This document shows positions 1-8,701 of a stretch of DNA of 64,000 bases, piece by piece. The position numbers were made by a program, and so were the translations under genes. Under the pieces are notes generated by a model. That model was not told where the DNA came from and did not search any database. It was given only the letters and a program-made list of their open reading frames with translations. How positions within the stretch are numbered: the stretch's first letter is position 1; every line of letters starts with the position of its first letter. Origin of the DNA: an uncultured Lachnospiraceae bacterium (GTDB lineage: Bacteria > Bacillota > Clostridia > Lachnospirales > Lachnospiraceae); contig CALGVA010000031.1 in the NCBI GenBank assembly GCA_937920345.1, positions 51,520 to 115,519 of the forward strand. Reading direction: 5' to 3'.

Positions 1-288
1 TCCCACCGCATCGAGACGAACGCCAAACAGCATCGCCGCAGTAAACAAACCGGACAGCACGCCTGCGATCGTCCACCCCCTCCGGTCCCGCAGATCAATC
101 GTCTGCAGCGAGCGGTTCACCGCATACAGACAAAGCAGCCACACGAAAACCGCAAATATACTGTTCGTGAAGCCGATCGTATTCTCTTTCAGATTTAAAA
201 CCTGAGGAAAGCAGAGCGTTCCCGCCGTCGCAAGCAGGAAAGCCAGTGTACTCAGTTTCATTTTGATTCTAAATTCATTCTCGTTCAT
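1..288 (-). CDS. Membrane protein, N-terminal part only
   Basis: The reading frame opens with an ATG at 288 and runs off the left edge of the window, so only about the first 96 residues are visible. They begin MNENEFRIKMKLSTLAFLLA and contain three hydrophobic stretches (roughly residues 10-28, 40-58 and 74-92), as expected of a polytopic membrane protein. The start overlaps the 3' end of the upstream GT2 gene by 14 bases, a sign of translational coupling. Its place next to a GtrB-like GT2 makes it a possible GT-C or Gtr-type membrane glycosyltransferase. That is inference from position, because no diagnostic motif lies in the visible part. Confidence 0.6.
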   Translation of the reverse strand, partial: MNENEFRIKMKLSTLAFLLATAGTLCFPQVLNLKENTIGFTNSIFAVFVWLLCLYAVNRSLQTIDLRDRRGWTIAGVLSGLFTAAMLFGVRLDAVG

Positions 289-1228
289 TACTTTGCTCCG
301 GTCCGTTCAGGCATTCCCGAACCACATACTGAGGAGAGTTATTCAGCGAGATGTAGATTCTCCCGATATATTCTCCGATCAGACCTAACATCAGCATAAT
401 CATACCGCCGAGGAACACCAGCGCCGCCATCATGGCGCTGAATCCGACGGGTACATTCGGATTCACAAATTTCTTGACAACTGTATAGATTCCGTACAGG
501 AATCCTGCGCAGGCAGTCAGGCATCCCACCGCCGTTGCGATTCGCAGCGGTTTGATGCTGAAAGCGGTAAATCCGTTAAACCACAATCCCAGCAGCTTGC
601 CTATGGTATAGCCCGACGTTCCCGTCTCCCGCTCCCTGTGCGTTACTTCCACGTTGGTGATATTCCTGGTGGCGCGGAGCACAAGTCCGATCACATACGG
701 ATACGGGTTGTCATAGCGCAGCATCTCTTCCACTACATATCTTCTCACCGCAAAATAACTGGAGAGGTACAGGTCTTTCGGTTTGCCCAGCATCACCCTC
801 GTCATCAGTTCATTGACACGGCTCCCGAAATTGCGGAATCCCGAATGCTGTTTGTGCCCGTATCTGGCATATACGACGTCATAGCCTTCTTCAATCCTGG
901 CAAGCAGTCTGCCGGCCTCGTCAGCAGGCGTCTGCCCGTCATCGTCCAGACATACCACCACATCTCCGTGCGTATGACGCATACCCGCCATCAGCGCCGC
1001 ATGCTGCCCGAAATTCTTCGCCAGATCGATCCCGCATATGTCACTGCGTCCGGCGCAAAGCTCCCGGATCACCCCGAATGTATCATCCGGAGAACTGTCG
1101 TTGACCAGCACGATCTCATAGTCATACGCCGGCATATCTTTCATCGTGCTGTCAATCTCTTCCACTACCTTACCGATGGTCTGTGCCGACCGGTAACACG
1201 GGATTACAAAACTTACAAGTTTCGTCAT
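275..1228 (-). CDS. GT2 glycosyltransferase, GtrB/ArnC/DPM1 type
   Basis: A cytoplasmic GT-A domain (about residues 1-225) is followed by two C-terminal membrane helices (about 228-260 and 265-295). This is the layout of enzymes that move a nucleotide sugar onto undecaprenyl phosphate, such as GtrB and ArnC. Visible motifs are the N-terminal FVIPCYRS strand, the VNDSSPD loop and the acidic CLDDDGQTP segment that would bind the metal and nucleotide. The ATG at 1228 is chosen because GGAGG sits five bases upstream; an in-frame ATG at 1246 has no good site. The gene is the penultimate visible member of the unit carrying WecE and GtrA. It may therefore charge undecaprenyl phosphate with a sugar for use outside the membrane. 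The sugar cannot be read from the sequence. Confidence 0.85.
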   Translation of the reverse strand: MTKLVSFVIPCYRSAQTIGKVVEEIDSTMKDMPAYDYEIVLVNDSSPDDTFGVIRELCAGRSDICGIDLAKNFGQHAALMAGMRHTHGDVVVCLDDDGQTPADEAGRLLARIEEGYDVVYARYGHKQHSGFRNFGSRVNELMTRVMLGKPKDLYLSSYFAVRRYVVEEMLRYDNPYPYVIGLVLRATRNITNVEVTHRERETGTSGYTIGKLLGLWFNGFTAFSIKPLRIATAVGCLTACAGFLYGIYTVVKKFVNPNVPVGFSAMMAALVFLGGMIMLMLGLIGEYIGRIYISLNNSPQYVVRECLNGPEQSNERE

Positions 1229-1276
1229 CGTTTCCTCCATATCCAAACTGCCCCTGACATAATTTCAGCAGCAGGC

Positions 1277-1888
1277 TTATTGTCCAGTCTCCGCTTCATA
1301 CATCGCCATAAACCGCTCCCTGTCAGTCTCCATAAAAAGCACTTCCCGCCTCCCCTGCTTCGTCATGACAGTCTCTTTCCTGTCCGTCATAACAAAACCG
1401 GCATGCTCATAACTCTTCCGGGCCGCCGTATTGCCCGCCAGAAAGCGCAGATAGATCTTCCGCAGAGGCAGCTTCGTAAAAGCATAGTAAAGCGCCTCCC
1501 TCGCCGCCGCCGTACCGTAACCGTGTCCGAGCGCCTCCTCTTCCCCGATAAAAATTCCGTACTCGGCAGCGCCCTGATCCCTGTCAATATCGCGGAAATA
1601 AACGCTGCCGATCTCCCGGCCGTCGGGCAGGCAGATGATGAACTGTACTACATGCCCCTTCTCCACCTGGTTCCGAATCCATGACAGATGTCCCTCTCTT
1701 GTAAAAGGCTCCTGATATATAAAGTTTGTCTGCACAAAATCCTTATTGCGCCACGCGACGATTTTGTCCGTATCTTCCTCTGTCATCGGGCGCAGGTCAA
1801 CCGTATTCTGCATCGTTTTGTCTGTAAACGCTCTCCTTCTTCCGCTTTCTGATCTATCACAAGGCATTTCACACTGCTGCCGCAGCAT
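1277..1888 (-). CDS. GNAT N-acetyltransferase (WecD- or PseH-like role)
   Basis: This is a GNAT domain of the RimJ/RimL (Acetyltransf_3) type. It shows the WRNKDFVQTNF segment, a central beta strand IGSVYFRDID, an acetyl-CoA pyrophosphate loop around GHGYGTAAAREAL and the C-terminal AARKSYEHAGF motif. Two sugar N-acetylation steps in this cluster lack an obvious enzyme. One is acetylation of dTDP-Fuc4N made by WecE (WecD role); the other is acetylation in the pseudaminic pathway (PseH role). This is the only acetyltransferase of the family in the window. Being two genes from wecE favours the first role, and it could serve both. The first ATG (1888) lacks a clear ribosome-binding site and the conserved fold starts near an internal ATG at 1813, so the true start may be there. 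Confidence 0.75.
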   Translation of the reverse strand: MLRQQCEMPCDRSESGRRRAFTDKTMQNTVDLRPMTEEDTDKIVAWRNKDFVQTNFIYQEPFTREGHLSWIRNQVEKGHVVQFIICLPDGREIGSVYFRDIDRDQGAAEYGIFIGEEEALGHGYGTAAAREALYYAFTKLPLRKIYLRFLAGNTAARKSYEHAGFVMTDRKETVMTKQGRREVLFMETDRERFMAMYEAETGQ

Positions 1889-1899
1889 ATATGCATCGA

Positions 1900-3966
1900 T
1901 TATCTGACTTCGATCCGGTAAACACGATATGTCCCGGCGTCTCCGATCACATCTGCCTGCTCTACAGTCACTCCGATATTATGCGCTGCATAATACGCCG
2001 TGATCCAGTCCATTCCGCGCTCTGCCTGCTCAGCACTGGACATGATAAAATACACATGATCCTGCGTATACAGCGCATCGCCTGCGTTGTCGATCCCCGA
2101 CCGCCGCAGTTTCTCACGGTACAACGGACTCTTACACATCCATCCGCCCATGATATCATAATTGGCATAGCCGTTGTCGGAACCGTCAAACAATCTGTGT
2201 GAAAATGCCACCGTGGAATACACATCCTCGAAATAGAAATTTCCCTCATGCGCTCTGCAGTACGCATCGATCGCCTCTCTGTCCTGATTGACCAGCTCCC
2301 TGCGCATCTGATCCTCCCGCACCGCCGGGACACTGTCCATCAACGCGGCCATAAGAAGCACGCCCGCCAGAACTGCCAGACCGCGCGCCATTCCTTGTCC
2401 GGACATCGTATCGGCGCATCGTGCGTTTCTGCCGGCCGGTGCATGCCCCCGCACTGTACCGCCCATACTGCTGTCATCTGCCCGCAGTCTTAGTACCAGC
2501 ATACCCATAAGCAGCGCAAACTCCGCAAGATACAAGGAATGTGTGATCCGCTCGGGATCACGTCCTCTCATGAGAATGAACATCCACAGCGCGCTGCGCA
2601 CAGCCGCCAGTAATACCAGCTGCCACACGAAAACATATCGTCTGCCTGTCCTCTCTCCGGCAGTCTTCACATATTTCCGGCTCCTGTTATGTTCTGCCGG
2701 TCTTACATGTTTTCCGTCCTGTTTCGTCTTGTCCTCTGCTGCACGCAGCCGCCACGCCGTTAAAATGCCCGTCAGAAACACCGCCGCATACGCCCAGAGC
2801 ACCATGATATTGTAAGGTGCATCGCCGCTGTGCAAAGTCCGGTAGCGGTAGAAGCCGAGCTTTTCCCGAAAAATGCCCGGCCAGTCCTTCGAGGCGCCGA
2901 TCGTATGCACGGCATAATCCGCCAGTTCTGACAACAATGCCGTGTCGATCGCTTCATCCAGTCCAAAATTGTAATTGCGAAGCAGCGTCTGCTGATGCGG
3001 TGCTGCACCAAGTTCCGTAAGTGCGCCGCTGTAGCTGTCATCAGTGATGAGCTCCGGATAAAAGTCATAGACCGTCGTTCTGGCATCGAAGAAATCCCTG
3101 AAATCTTTCCACTGCGCACTGCTGTATGCAGCCTTATCCGCCACGAAAGACAGAAACATTCCAATTAGTATGATCCCCAGCACGCCGCCGTATTTGTATA
3201 GATTTTCTTTCAGGAATATCTTCCGCTCCTCCACGAGACGATACAGGCCCGCCAGACAGATCAGGGGAAAAGTGAGCAGCAGCATCTCAGAGCGTAACTG
3301 GTAAGCCGTCACCACAAGGATAACGGAAGGAATATTTTTTACAACAAACCGGCGCGTATCCAACCCCGCCGGCGTGGTCAGAAATAAAAAGATCGCAGCC
3401 GCCGACAGCATCGTGCAGGTAATCGTATACTGTATATTGATCAGGTGGGACAGGCACACACCCCATAAATACAGTGATAAGCCCAGAAGTACGGCACATT
3501 TGCGCAGCAGGTTGTCCCCGCGCTTTTGCCCCGTATACTCTGTTCTGCTTCCACACAGCGCACACAGCCTCATACCGGCCAGATAAAAACTGCCGAACTG
3601 ACACAGGCACAGAAACAGTCCGTACCACGGTATCGTCCTGCACATTCTATAGCACAGCGCAATCAGCGCGCCCAGCGGATACAGGGTCTGCATGTTATGC
3701 CCGTCAGGCGTTCCGCTGTATATGCCCGCCATGATATCACGCATCATCGTGTCATCATTTAAGTCATAATAGAAGTCAAAGCAGATCCCCATCAGAATCA
3801 CATTGGCTGCTATGAAGCCCAGCGCAAGTATGCAGTTCTCATATTTTCTTATTCCCCTGTCCTGTTCCATGGACTGCATACCCTCTGAATTCCTTTCATG
3901 GACGCTGTTTTGCCTGGTCTTATATGCATCCGCTTTTGTCAAAAGCGTTGTCGCACATACCTTCAT
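1900..3966 (-). CDS. Large polytopic membrane protein, GT-C-like
   Basis: The protein of about 690 residues has many hydrophobic helices through its first three quarters and a soluble C-terminal part of about 150 residues with few hydrophobic stretches. After the first helix comes an acidic loop, YYDLNDDTMMRDIMAGIYSG, in the place where GT-C glycosyltransferases carry catalytic acidic residues in the first extracytoplasmic loop. I cannot assign a named family. The stop lies 11 bases before the GNAT start and the start 23 bases after the wecE stop, so it is operonic with both. Start choice is open: 3966 has AAAAGG about ten bases upstream, while in-frame ATGs at 3879 and 3870 lie closer to the first helix. 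A role in adding a lipid-linked sugar outside the membrane is inferred from topology and neighbours. Confidence 0.6.
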   Translation of the reverse strand: MKVCATTLLTKADAYKTRQNSVHERNSEGMQSMEQDRGIRKYENCILALGFIAANVILMGICFDFYYDLNDDTMMRDIMAGIYSGTPDGHNMQTLYPLGALIALCYRMCRTIPWYGLFLCLCQFGSFYLAGMRLCALCGSRTEYTGQKRGDNLLRKCAVLLGLSLYLWGVCLSHLINIQYTITCTMLSAAAIFLFLTTPAGLDTRRFVVKNIPSVILVVTAYQLRSEMLLLTFPLICLAGLYRLVEERKIFLKENLYKYGGVLGIILIGMFLSFVADKAAYSSAQWKDFRDFFDARTTVYDFYPELITDDSYSGALTELGAAPHQQTLLRNYNFGLDEAIDTALLSELADYAVHTIGASKDWPGIFREKLGFYRYRTLHSGDAPYNIMVLWAYAAVFLTGILTAWRLRAAEDKTKQDGKHVRPAEHNRSRKYVKTAGERTGRRYVFVWQLVLLAAVRSALWMFILMRGRDPERITHSLYLAEFALLMGMLVLRLRADDSSMGGTVRGHAPAGRNARCADTMSGQGMARGLAVLAGVLLMAALMDSVPAVREDQMRRELVNQDREAIDAYCRAHEGNFYFEDVYSTVAFSHRLFDGSDNGYANYDIMGGWMCKSPLYREKLRRSGIDNAGDALYTQDHVYFIMSSAEQAERGMDWITAYYAAHNIGVTVEQADVIGDAGTYRVYRIEVR

Positions 3967-3989
3967 TCAGGCAGTACCTTTTTCGTCTC

Positions 3990-5117
3990 TTAACAGTAGA
4001 AATCCTTCACCTGCTCCGCAATGTACTCCGTCTCGTCCGCGGTCAGCGTATAGAACATAGGCAGGCGCAACAGTCTATCACTTTCCTTTGTCGTATACTT
4101 ATCCTCCCCGTGGAATCTGCCGAACTTCATGCCTGCCGGCGCAGAGTGCAGCGGCACATAGTGGAATACCGCCAGAATATCCTTCTCCGCCAGGAAATGA
4201 ATCAGTCTGGTCCGCTCCTCCATATCTTTCGTCTTAATATAAAACATATGTCCGTTATGTTCACAGTACTCCGGCACATAAGGCAGTTCGATCTTCCCCG
4301 CCTCCGCCAGCGGTGAAAGCAGTTCCTGATACTGCTTCCATCTGTTAAGTCTTGCCTGCGTAATCTCCTCCGCCTGTTCTAACTGCGCGTACAGATAAGC
4401 GGCATTCATGTCGCTGGGCAGATAGGAAGACCCATAGTTCTGCCAGCGGTACTTATCTACCTGCCCGCGGTAATATTTGCTCCTGTCCGTTCCCTTTTCC
4501 CGATAGATTTCCGCCGCCTCAATATACTGTTCATCCCGTATGAGCAGCGCACCGCCCTCACCCATACTGAAATTCTTCGTCTCGTGGAAGCTGAAGCAGC
4601 CAAAATCCCCGAAGGTTCCAAGCGGCCTGCCCTTATAGGAAGCCATGATTCCCTGTGCCGCATCCTCGACCACCATCAGGTTATGCCGTCTCGCAATGTC
4701 CATGATGGCGTCCATCTCGCAGCCCACACCTGCATAGTGTACCGGCACAATAGCCCTGGTATGCTCCGTAACAGCGTCCTCAATCAGACGCTCGTCCATA
4801 TTCATAGTTTCCGGTCTGATATCCACGAATACGGCCGTCGCACCGCGCAGCACAAATGCATCCGCCGTGGACACGAATGTATAGGACGGCATGATCACCT
4901 CGTCCCCCGGCTTGATTTCCGCCAGCAGTGCCGCCAGTTCCGTCGCATGGGTGCACGAAGTCGTAAGCAGGCACCTGGCTGTACCGGTCTGCCGCTCGAT
5001 CCACTCGCTGCACTTTCTTGTAAAGGGTCCGTCTCCACAGATCTTCTGGTTCTCGACGGCCTGCTTCATATACTCAAATTCTTTGCCCGTAAAAGGAGGC
5101 ACGTTAAAGTTGATCAT
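3990..5117 (-). CDS. wecE: dTDP-4-amino-4,6-dideoxygalactose transaminase (WecE/RffA)
   Basis: This is a fold-type I PLP aminotransferase of the DegT/DnrJ/EryC1 family. It would convert dTDP-4-keto-6-deoxyglucose to dTDP-4-amino-4,6-dideoxygalactose (dTDP-Fuc4N). Motifs typical of WecE are clear along its length: CGDGPFTRKC near the N-terminus, PGDEVIMPSYTFVSTADAF, VPVHYAGVGCEMD, the PLP-binding VVEDAAQG (Asp152) and the catalytic lysine in FHETKNFS (Lys181). Length (375) matches enterobacterial WecE. GAGG stands nine bases before the ATG. No dTDP-glucose dehydratase (RmlB) is in the window, so the substrate must come from genes elsewhere. The nearby GNAT could acetylate the product to Fuc4NAc. 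Confidence 0.88.
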   Translation of the reverse strand: MINFNVPPFTGKEFEYMKQAVENQKICGDGPFTRKCSEWIERQTGTARCLLTTSCTHATELAALLAEIKPGDEVIMPSYTFVSTADAFVLRGATAVFVDIRPETMNMDERLIEDAVTEHTRAIVPVHYAGVGCEMDAIMDIARRHNLMVVEDAAQGIMASYKGRPLGTFGDFGCFSFHETKNFSMGEGGALLIRDEQYIEAAEIYREKGTDRSKYYRGQVDKYRWQNYGSSYLPSDMNAAYLYAQLEQAEEITQARLNRWKQYQELLSPLAEAGKIELPYVPEYCEHNGHMFYIKTKDMEERTRLIHFLAEKDILAVFHYVPLHSAPAGMKFGRFHGEDKYTTKESDRLLRLPMFYTLTADETEYIAEQVKDFYC

Positions 5118-5171
5118 GTCTGTAATCCTCTCTGTATGCTGCTTCGATGATTTCTATAGTATACCACACTC

Positions 5172-6986
5172 TCACTCTGGTGTCACATATACTACATAGC
5201 GGGCGTTACTGAAACTTTCCTGATAGGAATGCGCCTGCATATATGCCCCCAGGATCTGCAGTTTCTCGTCCTGATCCAGCTTCTCCTGGTCTGCACCGAA
5301 CCAGTTCATGCCGTCCGCATCCTCGTTCAGATATGCCGCCACGGCGGAGGATACGATTACCACGGGCGGTTCTTCCAGCCGTGTCATATCCCGCTCGTAC
5401 TCCACCATGCGGTAGGAGTCCAGATCCGGCCAGAACGTTGACAGCGCCGAGGGCATATCGAGCAGATACCCTAACCCCGGCACTTCCCCGTACAGGATCA
5501 CTTCTCTGCCTGCAAGCTGTGCCTGCCGCACATATTCCGCCAGTTCCGTAAGATGCGCCGCATTGTCCCGACCGGTGTAGATGCCCGCCGCTTTGGCCGG
5601 CGCTGTCAGCAGTGTGTCGCGCGCTTCCCCGTTTCTGCCGTCCTGAAAAGAAAAGTACCGATGAAATCCCACACTTTGAATCAAAAGAAATATCACAAAC
5701 AGGAAAAACGGCAGCCCTATTGCCTTTGCGCCCATTTCCTGCTCAACCGTATCTCTTTCACCCGCAAGCCGGTCATACGCGATCCACAGCACGAACGGCA
5801 CTACGATAAACAGATTGTTGATGATCGGATACAGCTGATTATTGCCGCCAAGCGGCGTAACAAAAATCTGTACCAGCACCAGCACCGCCAGGATCTTCTG
5901 TTCCTGTCTTATGCTTTTGCTGCACAGACAGTATACCGCCGTGTAAATTGCCACGAGTAAGAACATCACTGCCGGATAATAGACACTGCCAAAATCATAA
6001 TAGCGGAAATGGAACACGCCTCTGCCCCAATAGAACCGCAGAAGTACTAATAGTACCACCGCATAAACTGCTTTGCACAATACCTCTGCGCCCTTGATCC
6101 CCGGAAAGAGCTTCCTTCGCAGCGTAAAAAGCACAAGGCCTCCCGCCATGCAGATGACTGCGAAAGCCATCCAAAACAAACCTGTCTCGTAGTCCCCGAA
6201 CATGCCCGTCAGCATGGCGGTCGGCTTATAGTCCGTCGCCTTCTCCGTCATGGCAAACATAGTCTGCACCATGGCGGGATACGCGCCGGCGCCGTACCGG
6301 ATACAGATCGCCGCAAGCGGAATCCCGAACCCGGTCACATATCCGGCCATACACCACAGTGTATCGCGAACCGCCTGCCGGCATGTGCGTCCGCAGACCG
6401 CCGTGCCGTACCACAGCGCCACGATGCACGCCGCCTGCACCACATTCGGCATACGGACCGCCACATTGGCGCCCAGACAGATACCGGCCGCGATATAGTA
6501 TCTCCGGTCTTCCTTAAGAATACCGCGGTAGAGAAGCAGTATCCCCGCCGCCATAAACAGATATGTCATGTAATTGTATAAAACCGTGGAGGGACACCAG
6601 CACAGCCCCAGCGCGAGAAACTCCCCCGCAAATGCAAGCGGCATCGGCATCCGGCCTGCAGATCGGTCTCTCCTGCGAAACGCCTCATATACCACAAGCG
6701 CCGTAAGTGACTGTATCAGCGCCGTATAGAAATACATTCCCGGCAGCGTGTCGCCGTAAGGCAGATGCATGAGCAGACTGCCAAGCGCATTCGCCAGAAA
6801 CGTCGCCACCATCCACGTACCGTCCATGGACGCAAAATACTGGAAATTCGCCAGACTGTACGTCGTGTCCGCCACATCAATCCCCTGCCGGATCCTAAGT
6901 AGCGGATATAAAATCAGAATGACCGGAAACACGACGCGCTCTATGAGGTTTTGATATTTGTGATACACTACCGTCACACTTTTCAT
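5172..6986 (-). CDS. Polytopic membrane protein, GT-C/GT39-like
   Basis: About 604 residues with a first membrane helix near residues 15-32, then an extracytoplasmic loop with the acidic pattern GIDVADTTYSLANFQYF, then some ten more helices and a soluble C-terminal segment. The arrangement resembles GT-C glycosyltransferases that use lipid-linked sugars, but I do not recognise a named family. The ATG at 6986 is chosen because GGAAGGAAAG lies about nine bases upstream. An ATG at 7022 is possible (AGGAG only three bases away). Longer versions would run through the end of the acyltransferase gene. It lies between wecE and the acyltransferase in the same unit and is probably co-transcribed with them. 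Confidence 0.6.
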   Translation of the reverse strand: MKSVTVVYHKYQNLIERVVFPVILILYPLLRIRQGIDVADTTYSLANFQYFASMDGTWMVATFLANALGSLLMHLPYGDTLPGMYFYTALIQSLTALVVYEAFRRRDRSAGRMPMPLAFAGEFLALGLCWCPSTVLYNYMTYLFMAAGILLLYRGILKEDRRYYIAAGICLGANVAVRMPNVVQAACIVALWYGTAVCGRTCRQAVRDTLWCMAGYVTGFGIPLAAICIRYGAGAYPAMVQTMFAMTEKATDYKPTAMLTGMFGDYETGLFWMAFAVICMAGGLVLFTLRRKLFPGIKGAEVLCKAVYAVVLLVLLRFYWGRGVFHFRYYDFGSVYYPAVMFLLVAIYTAVYCLCSKSIRQEQKILAVLVLVQIFVTPLGGNNQLYPIINNLFIVVPFVLWIAYDRLAGERDTVEQEMGAKAIGLPFFLFVIFLLIQSVGFHRYFSFQDGRNGEARDTLLTAPAKAAGIYTGRDNAAHLTELAEYVRQAQLAGREVILYGEVPGLGYLLDMPSALSTFWPDLDSYRMVEYERDMTRLEEPPVVIVSSAVAAYLNEDADGMNWFGADQEKLDQDEKLQILGAYMQAHSYQESFSNARYVVYVTPE

Positions 6987-7081
6987 AATCTTGTACTTTC
7001 CTTCCGGTCTCCGCTTCGCCATTCTCTCCTGATTGTTCGCCTTCGGCAAGGTTGCCGGGTGCAAAGTCCTGACCCGAACTG

Positions 7082-8152
7082 CTATCTTTTCTTCGCTTTG
7101 TGCACAAACAGCTTCCGCACCCCGAGGAAAATCCGTGCCCTCACACAATCGACCATTGTACCGGCCGCATACACGATCAGCACACACCCGGCCATATGCG
7201 GAATAAACGCCCAGCTTCCCTGTACAGCATCCACATGAAGCCACTGCATCCACTGATACCGCATCAGGATATGCTCATGCAGCAGATACACGCCGAATGT
7301 ATAGGGTGCAAGCCGCCTGATCCGTTCTGCCGCCACGCCCTCCCACGGTTTCATATCCCGAAACAGCATAAACAGTCCCACCGACGCAAGCAGACACAGG
7401 ACATGGTTATACGTATCCGGCATATCCATATAATAGGCAAGCGGCGGCAGCACCTCCGCCAGACTGCCCGATACCGCAGTGAGCACAGCCATGCCAAGAC
7501 ACATACCTGCATATAGAAAAGCCGCATTTCTCTTCTTCTCGAGCCCCGGCAGCCCGTAGAGCCGTATATACGCCGCGATCAGAAAAAGAAACAAAAACCA
7601 GCCGTAGTCATAGCCGTATCGGTCCGTCGCCAGCTTCGCCGGCACGACAGACTTCCAGATACAGAAATAAAGGGCCAGCACGCCAATGATGATCCGCAGT
7701 GTCTTCCGGTCCACGGCTCTCACCCCCGCCGCCAGAAGCGGCGCAAACAGATACAGAACCAGATATGCCGTGGCAAACCAGTAATGCTCCGTCTCGACCG
7801 GCAGCACATAATTCAGCCAGTCATATACCGACAGTTCACCCGGAGATACCACGCCGGCACAGATCAGCACGACCGGAATCAGAAGCGAATAAAAAAGAAT
7901 CTGCGCTGCCAGAGACACCACACGCCCCGGTTTCCAGACAGACTCCACCATAAAATACCCGCCAAGCAGCACATAGCAGTTCACCGCGACAATACAGAAT
8001 GCCTCTATGAGATGCGCCGCATGGTTCACCGCGGAATGATCCTGTGTATATGGCTGGATCAAGCCGCCCTTATTCAGATAGTGAAGGACAATGATCATCA
8101 GCATCGCCACAATACGCAGCAGTTCAAAATTCGCCTGTCGTTTTCCCCGCAT
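7082..8152 (-). CDS. Acyltransferase family 3 membrane protein (OafA/WecH-like)
   Basis: The N-terminus NFELLRIVAMLMIIVLHYL is the hallmark of acyltransferase family 3, with the conserved histidine (His24) in the first helix. About ten helices follow over 356 residues. A conserved-looking VYLLHEHILMRYQW segment near residue 290 matches the late family motif. These proteins move acetyl or other acyl groups onto extracytoplasmic sugars, as in O-acetylation of O-antigen or WecH. Here it probably acylates the polysaccharide made by the cluster. There is no SGNH domain, so only the membrane module is present. AGAGG precedes the ATG. Its stop lies 95 bases downstream of the next gene's chosen start, so the two genes are separate but tightly packed. 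Confidence 0.85.
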   Translation of the reverse strand: MRGKRQANFELLRIVAMLMIIVLHYLNKGGLIQPYTQDHSAVNHAAHLIEAFCIVAVNCYVLLGGYFMVESVWKPGRVVSLAAQILFYSLLIPVVLICAGVVSPGELSVYDWLNYVLPVETEHYWFATAYLVLYLFAPLLAAGVRAVDRKTLRIIIGVLALYFCIWKSVVPAKLATDRYGYDYGWFLFLFLIAAYIRLYGLPGLEKKRNAAFLYAGMCLGMAVLTAVSGSLAEVLPPLAYYMDMPDTYNHVLCLLASVGLFMLFRDMKPWEGVAAERIRRLAPYTFGVYLLHEHILMRYQWMQWLHVDAVQGSWAFIPHMAGCVLIVYAAGTMVDCVRARIFLGVRKLFVHKAKKR

Positions 8153-8175
8153 AGCCTTTTCCTCTATTCTTCATG

Positions 8176-8604
8176 TCACTTTTTTTCCTTAAAGATCCAT
8201 AACTTACTCAGAAAATAATTTGCCAGAATCACAATCACCTGACACACAAATTTGGAGATAAACTCGTTCAGATGCGCGCAGTCCACCATCAGAAACATAA
8301 GCGCGACTTCCAAAAGCTCCGTCGCAACTCTTGCGCCGATGAACGAGGCAAATTCCCCGAACAGAGACTTCGCATCTTTATTTTTGCTTTTAAAAACAAA
8401 AGTACGGTTTGTCCAGTACGCAAACACAACCGTCAGCGCCCATGACAGCACAGTCGCCACCAGATAGTGCAGATCCATCACTTTTGAAAACAGATAATAG
8501 AGCGCATAATTCAGTACAAATGCAAGAAAACCGAAGATCAGATAATTGATCCCTTCCTCGTACTTCTTATACATGCCCCAGCCGAAATCCCATAATTTTT
8601 TCAT
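8176..8604 (-). CDS. GtrA family membrane protein
   Basis: The 142-residue protein has four hydrophobic helices and the GtrA-family pattern. It includes INYLIFGFLAFVLNYALYYL at the start, a TNRTFVFKSK motif between helices 2 and 3, and a positively charged end KLWIFKEKK. GtrA proteins are proposed to flip undecaprenyl-phosphate sugars or assist their transfer, working with a GtrB-type GT2. Two such GT2 genes are in the window (275-1228 and 38558-39487). Start: ATG at 8604 with GAGAGG upstream. It is 23 bases upstream of the acyltransferase gene, in the same unit. Confidence 0.9.
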   Translation of the reverse strand: MKKLWDFGWGMYKKYEEGINYLIFGFLAFVLNYALYYLFSKVMDLHYLVATVLSWALTVVFAYWTNRTFVFKSKNKDAKSLFGEFASFIGARVATELLEVALMFLMVDCAHLNEFISKFVCQVIVILANYFLSKLWIFKEKK

Positions 8605-8701
8605 GACTACCCTGTTCCTCTCTGTCCCTTGTTACCATGCCTGAAGCACTATGCCGCCTGCTTCTTTTCGCCGCCTGTACCGCGCCATGGTTTCAGTGCG
8701 T

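Noticed and set aside
638..1684. Long plus-strand frame opposite the GT2 and GNAT genes
   Set aside because: It is antisense to two clear genes, has no family motif and is rich in His, Arg and Pro as expected of a shadow frame.
7022..7253. N-terminal extension of the membrane protein at 5172-6986
   Set aside because: The extra residues are Cys- and Arg-rich without a fold, most of them overlap the acyltransferase gene, and a better ribosome-binding site exists before 6986.
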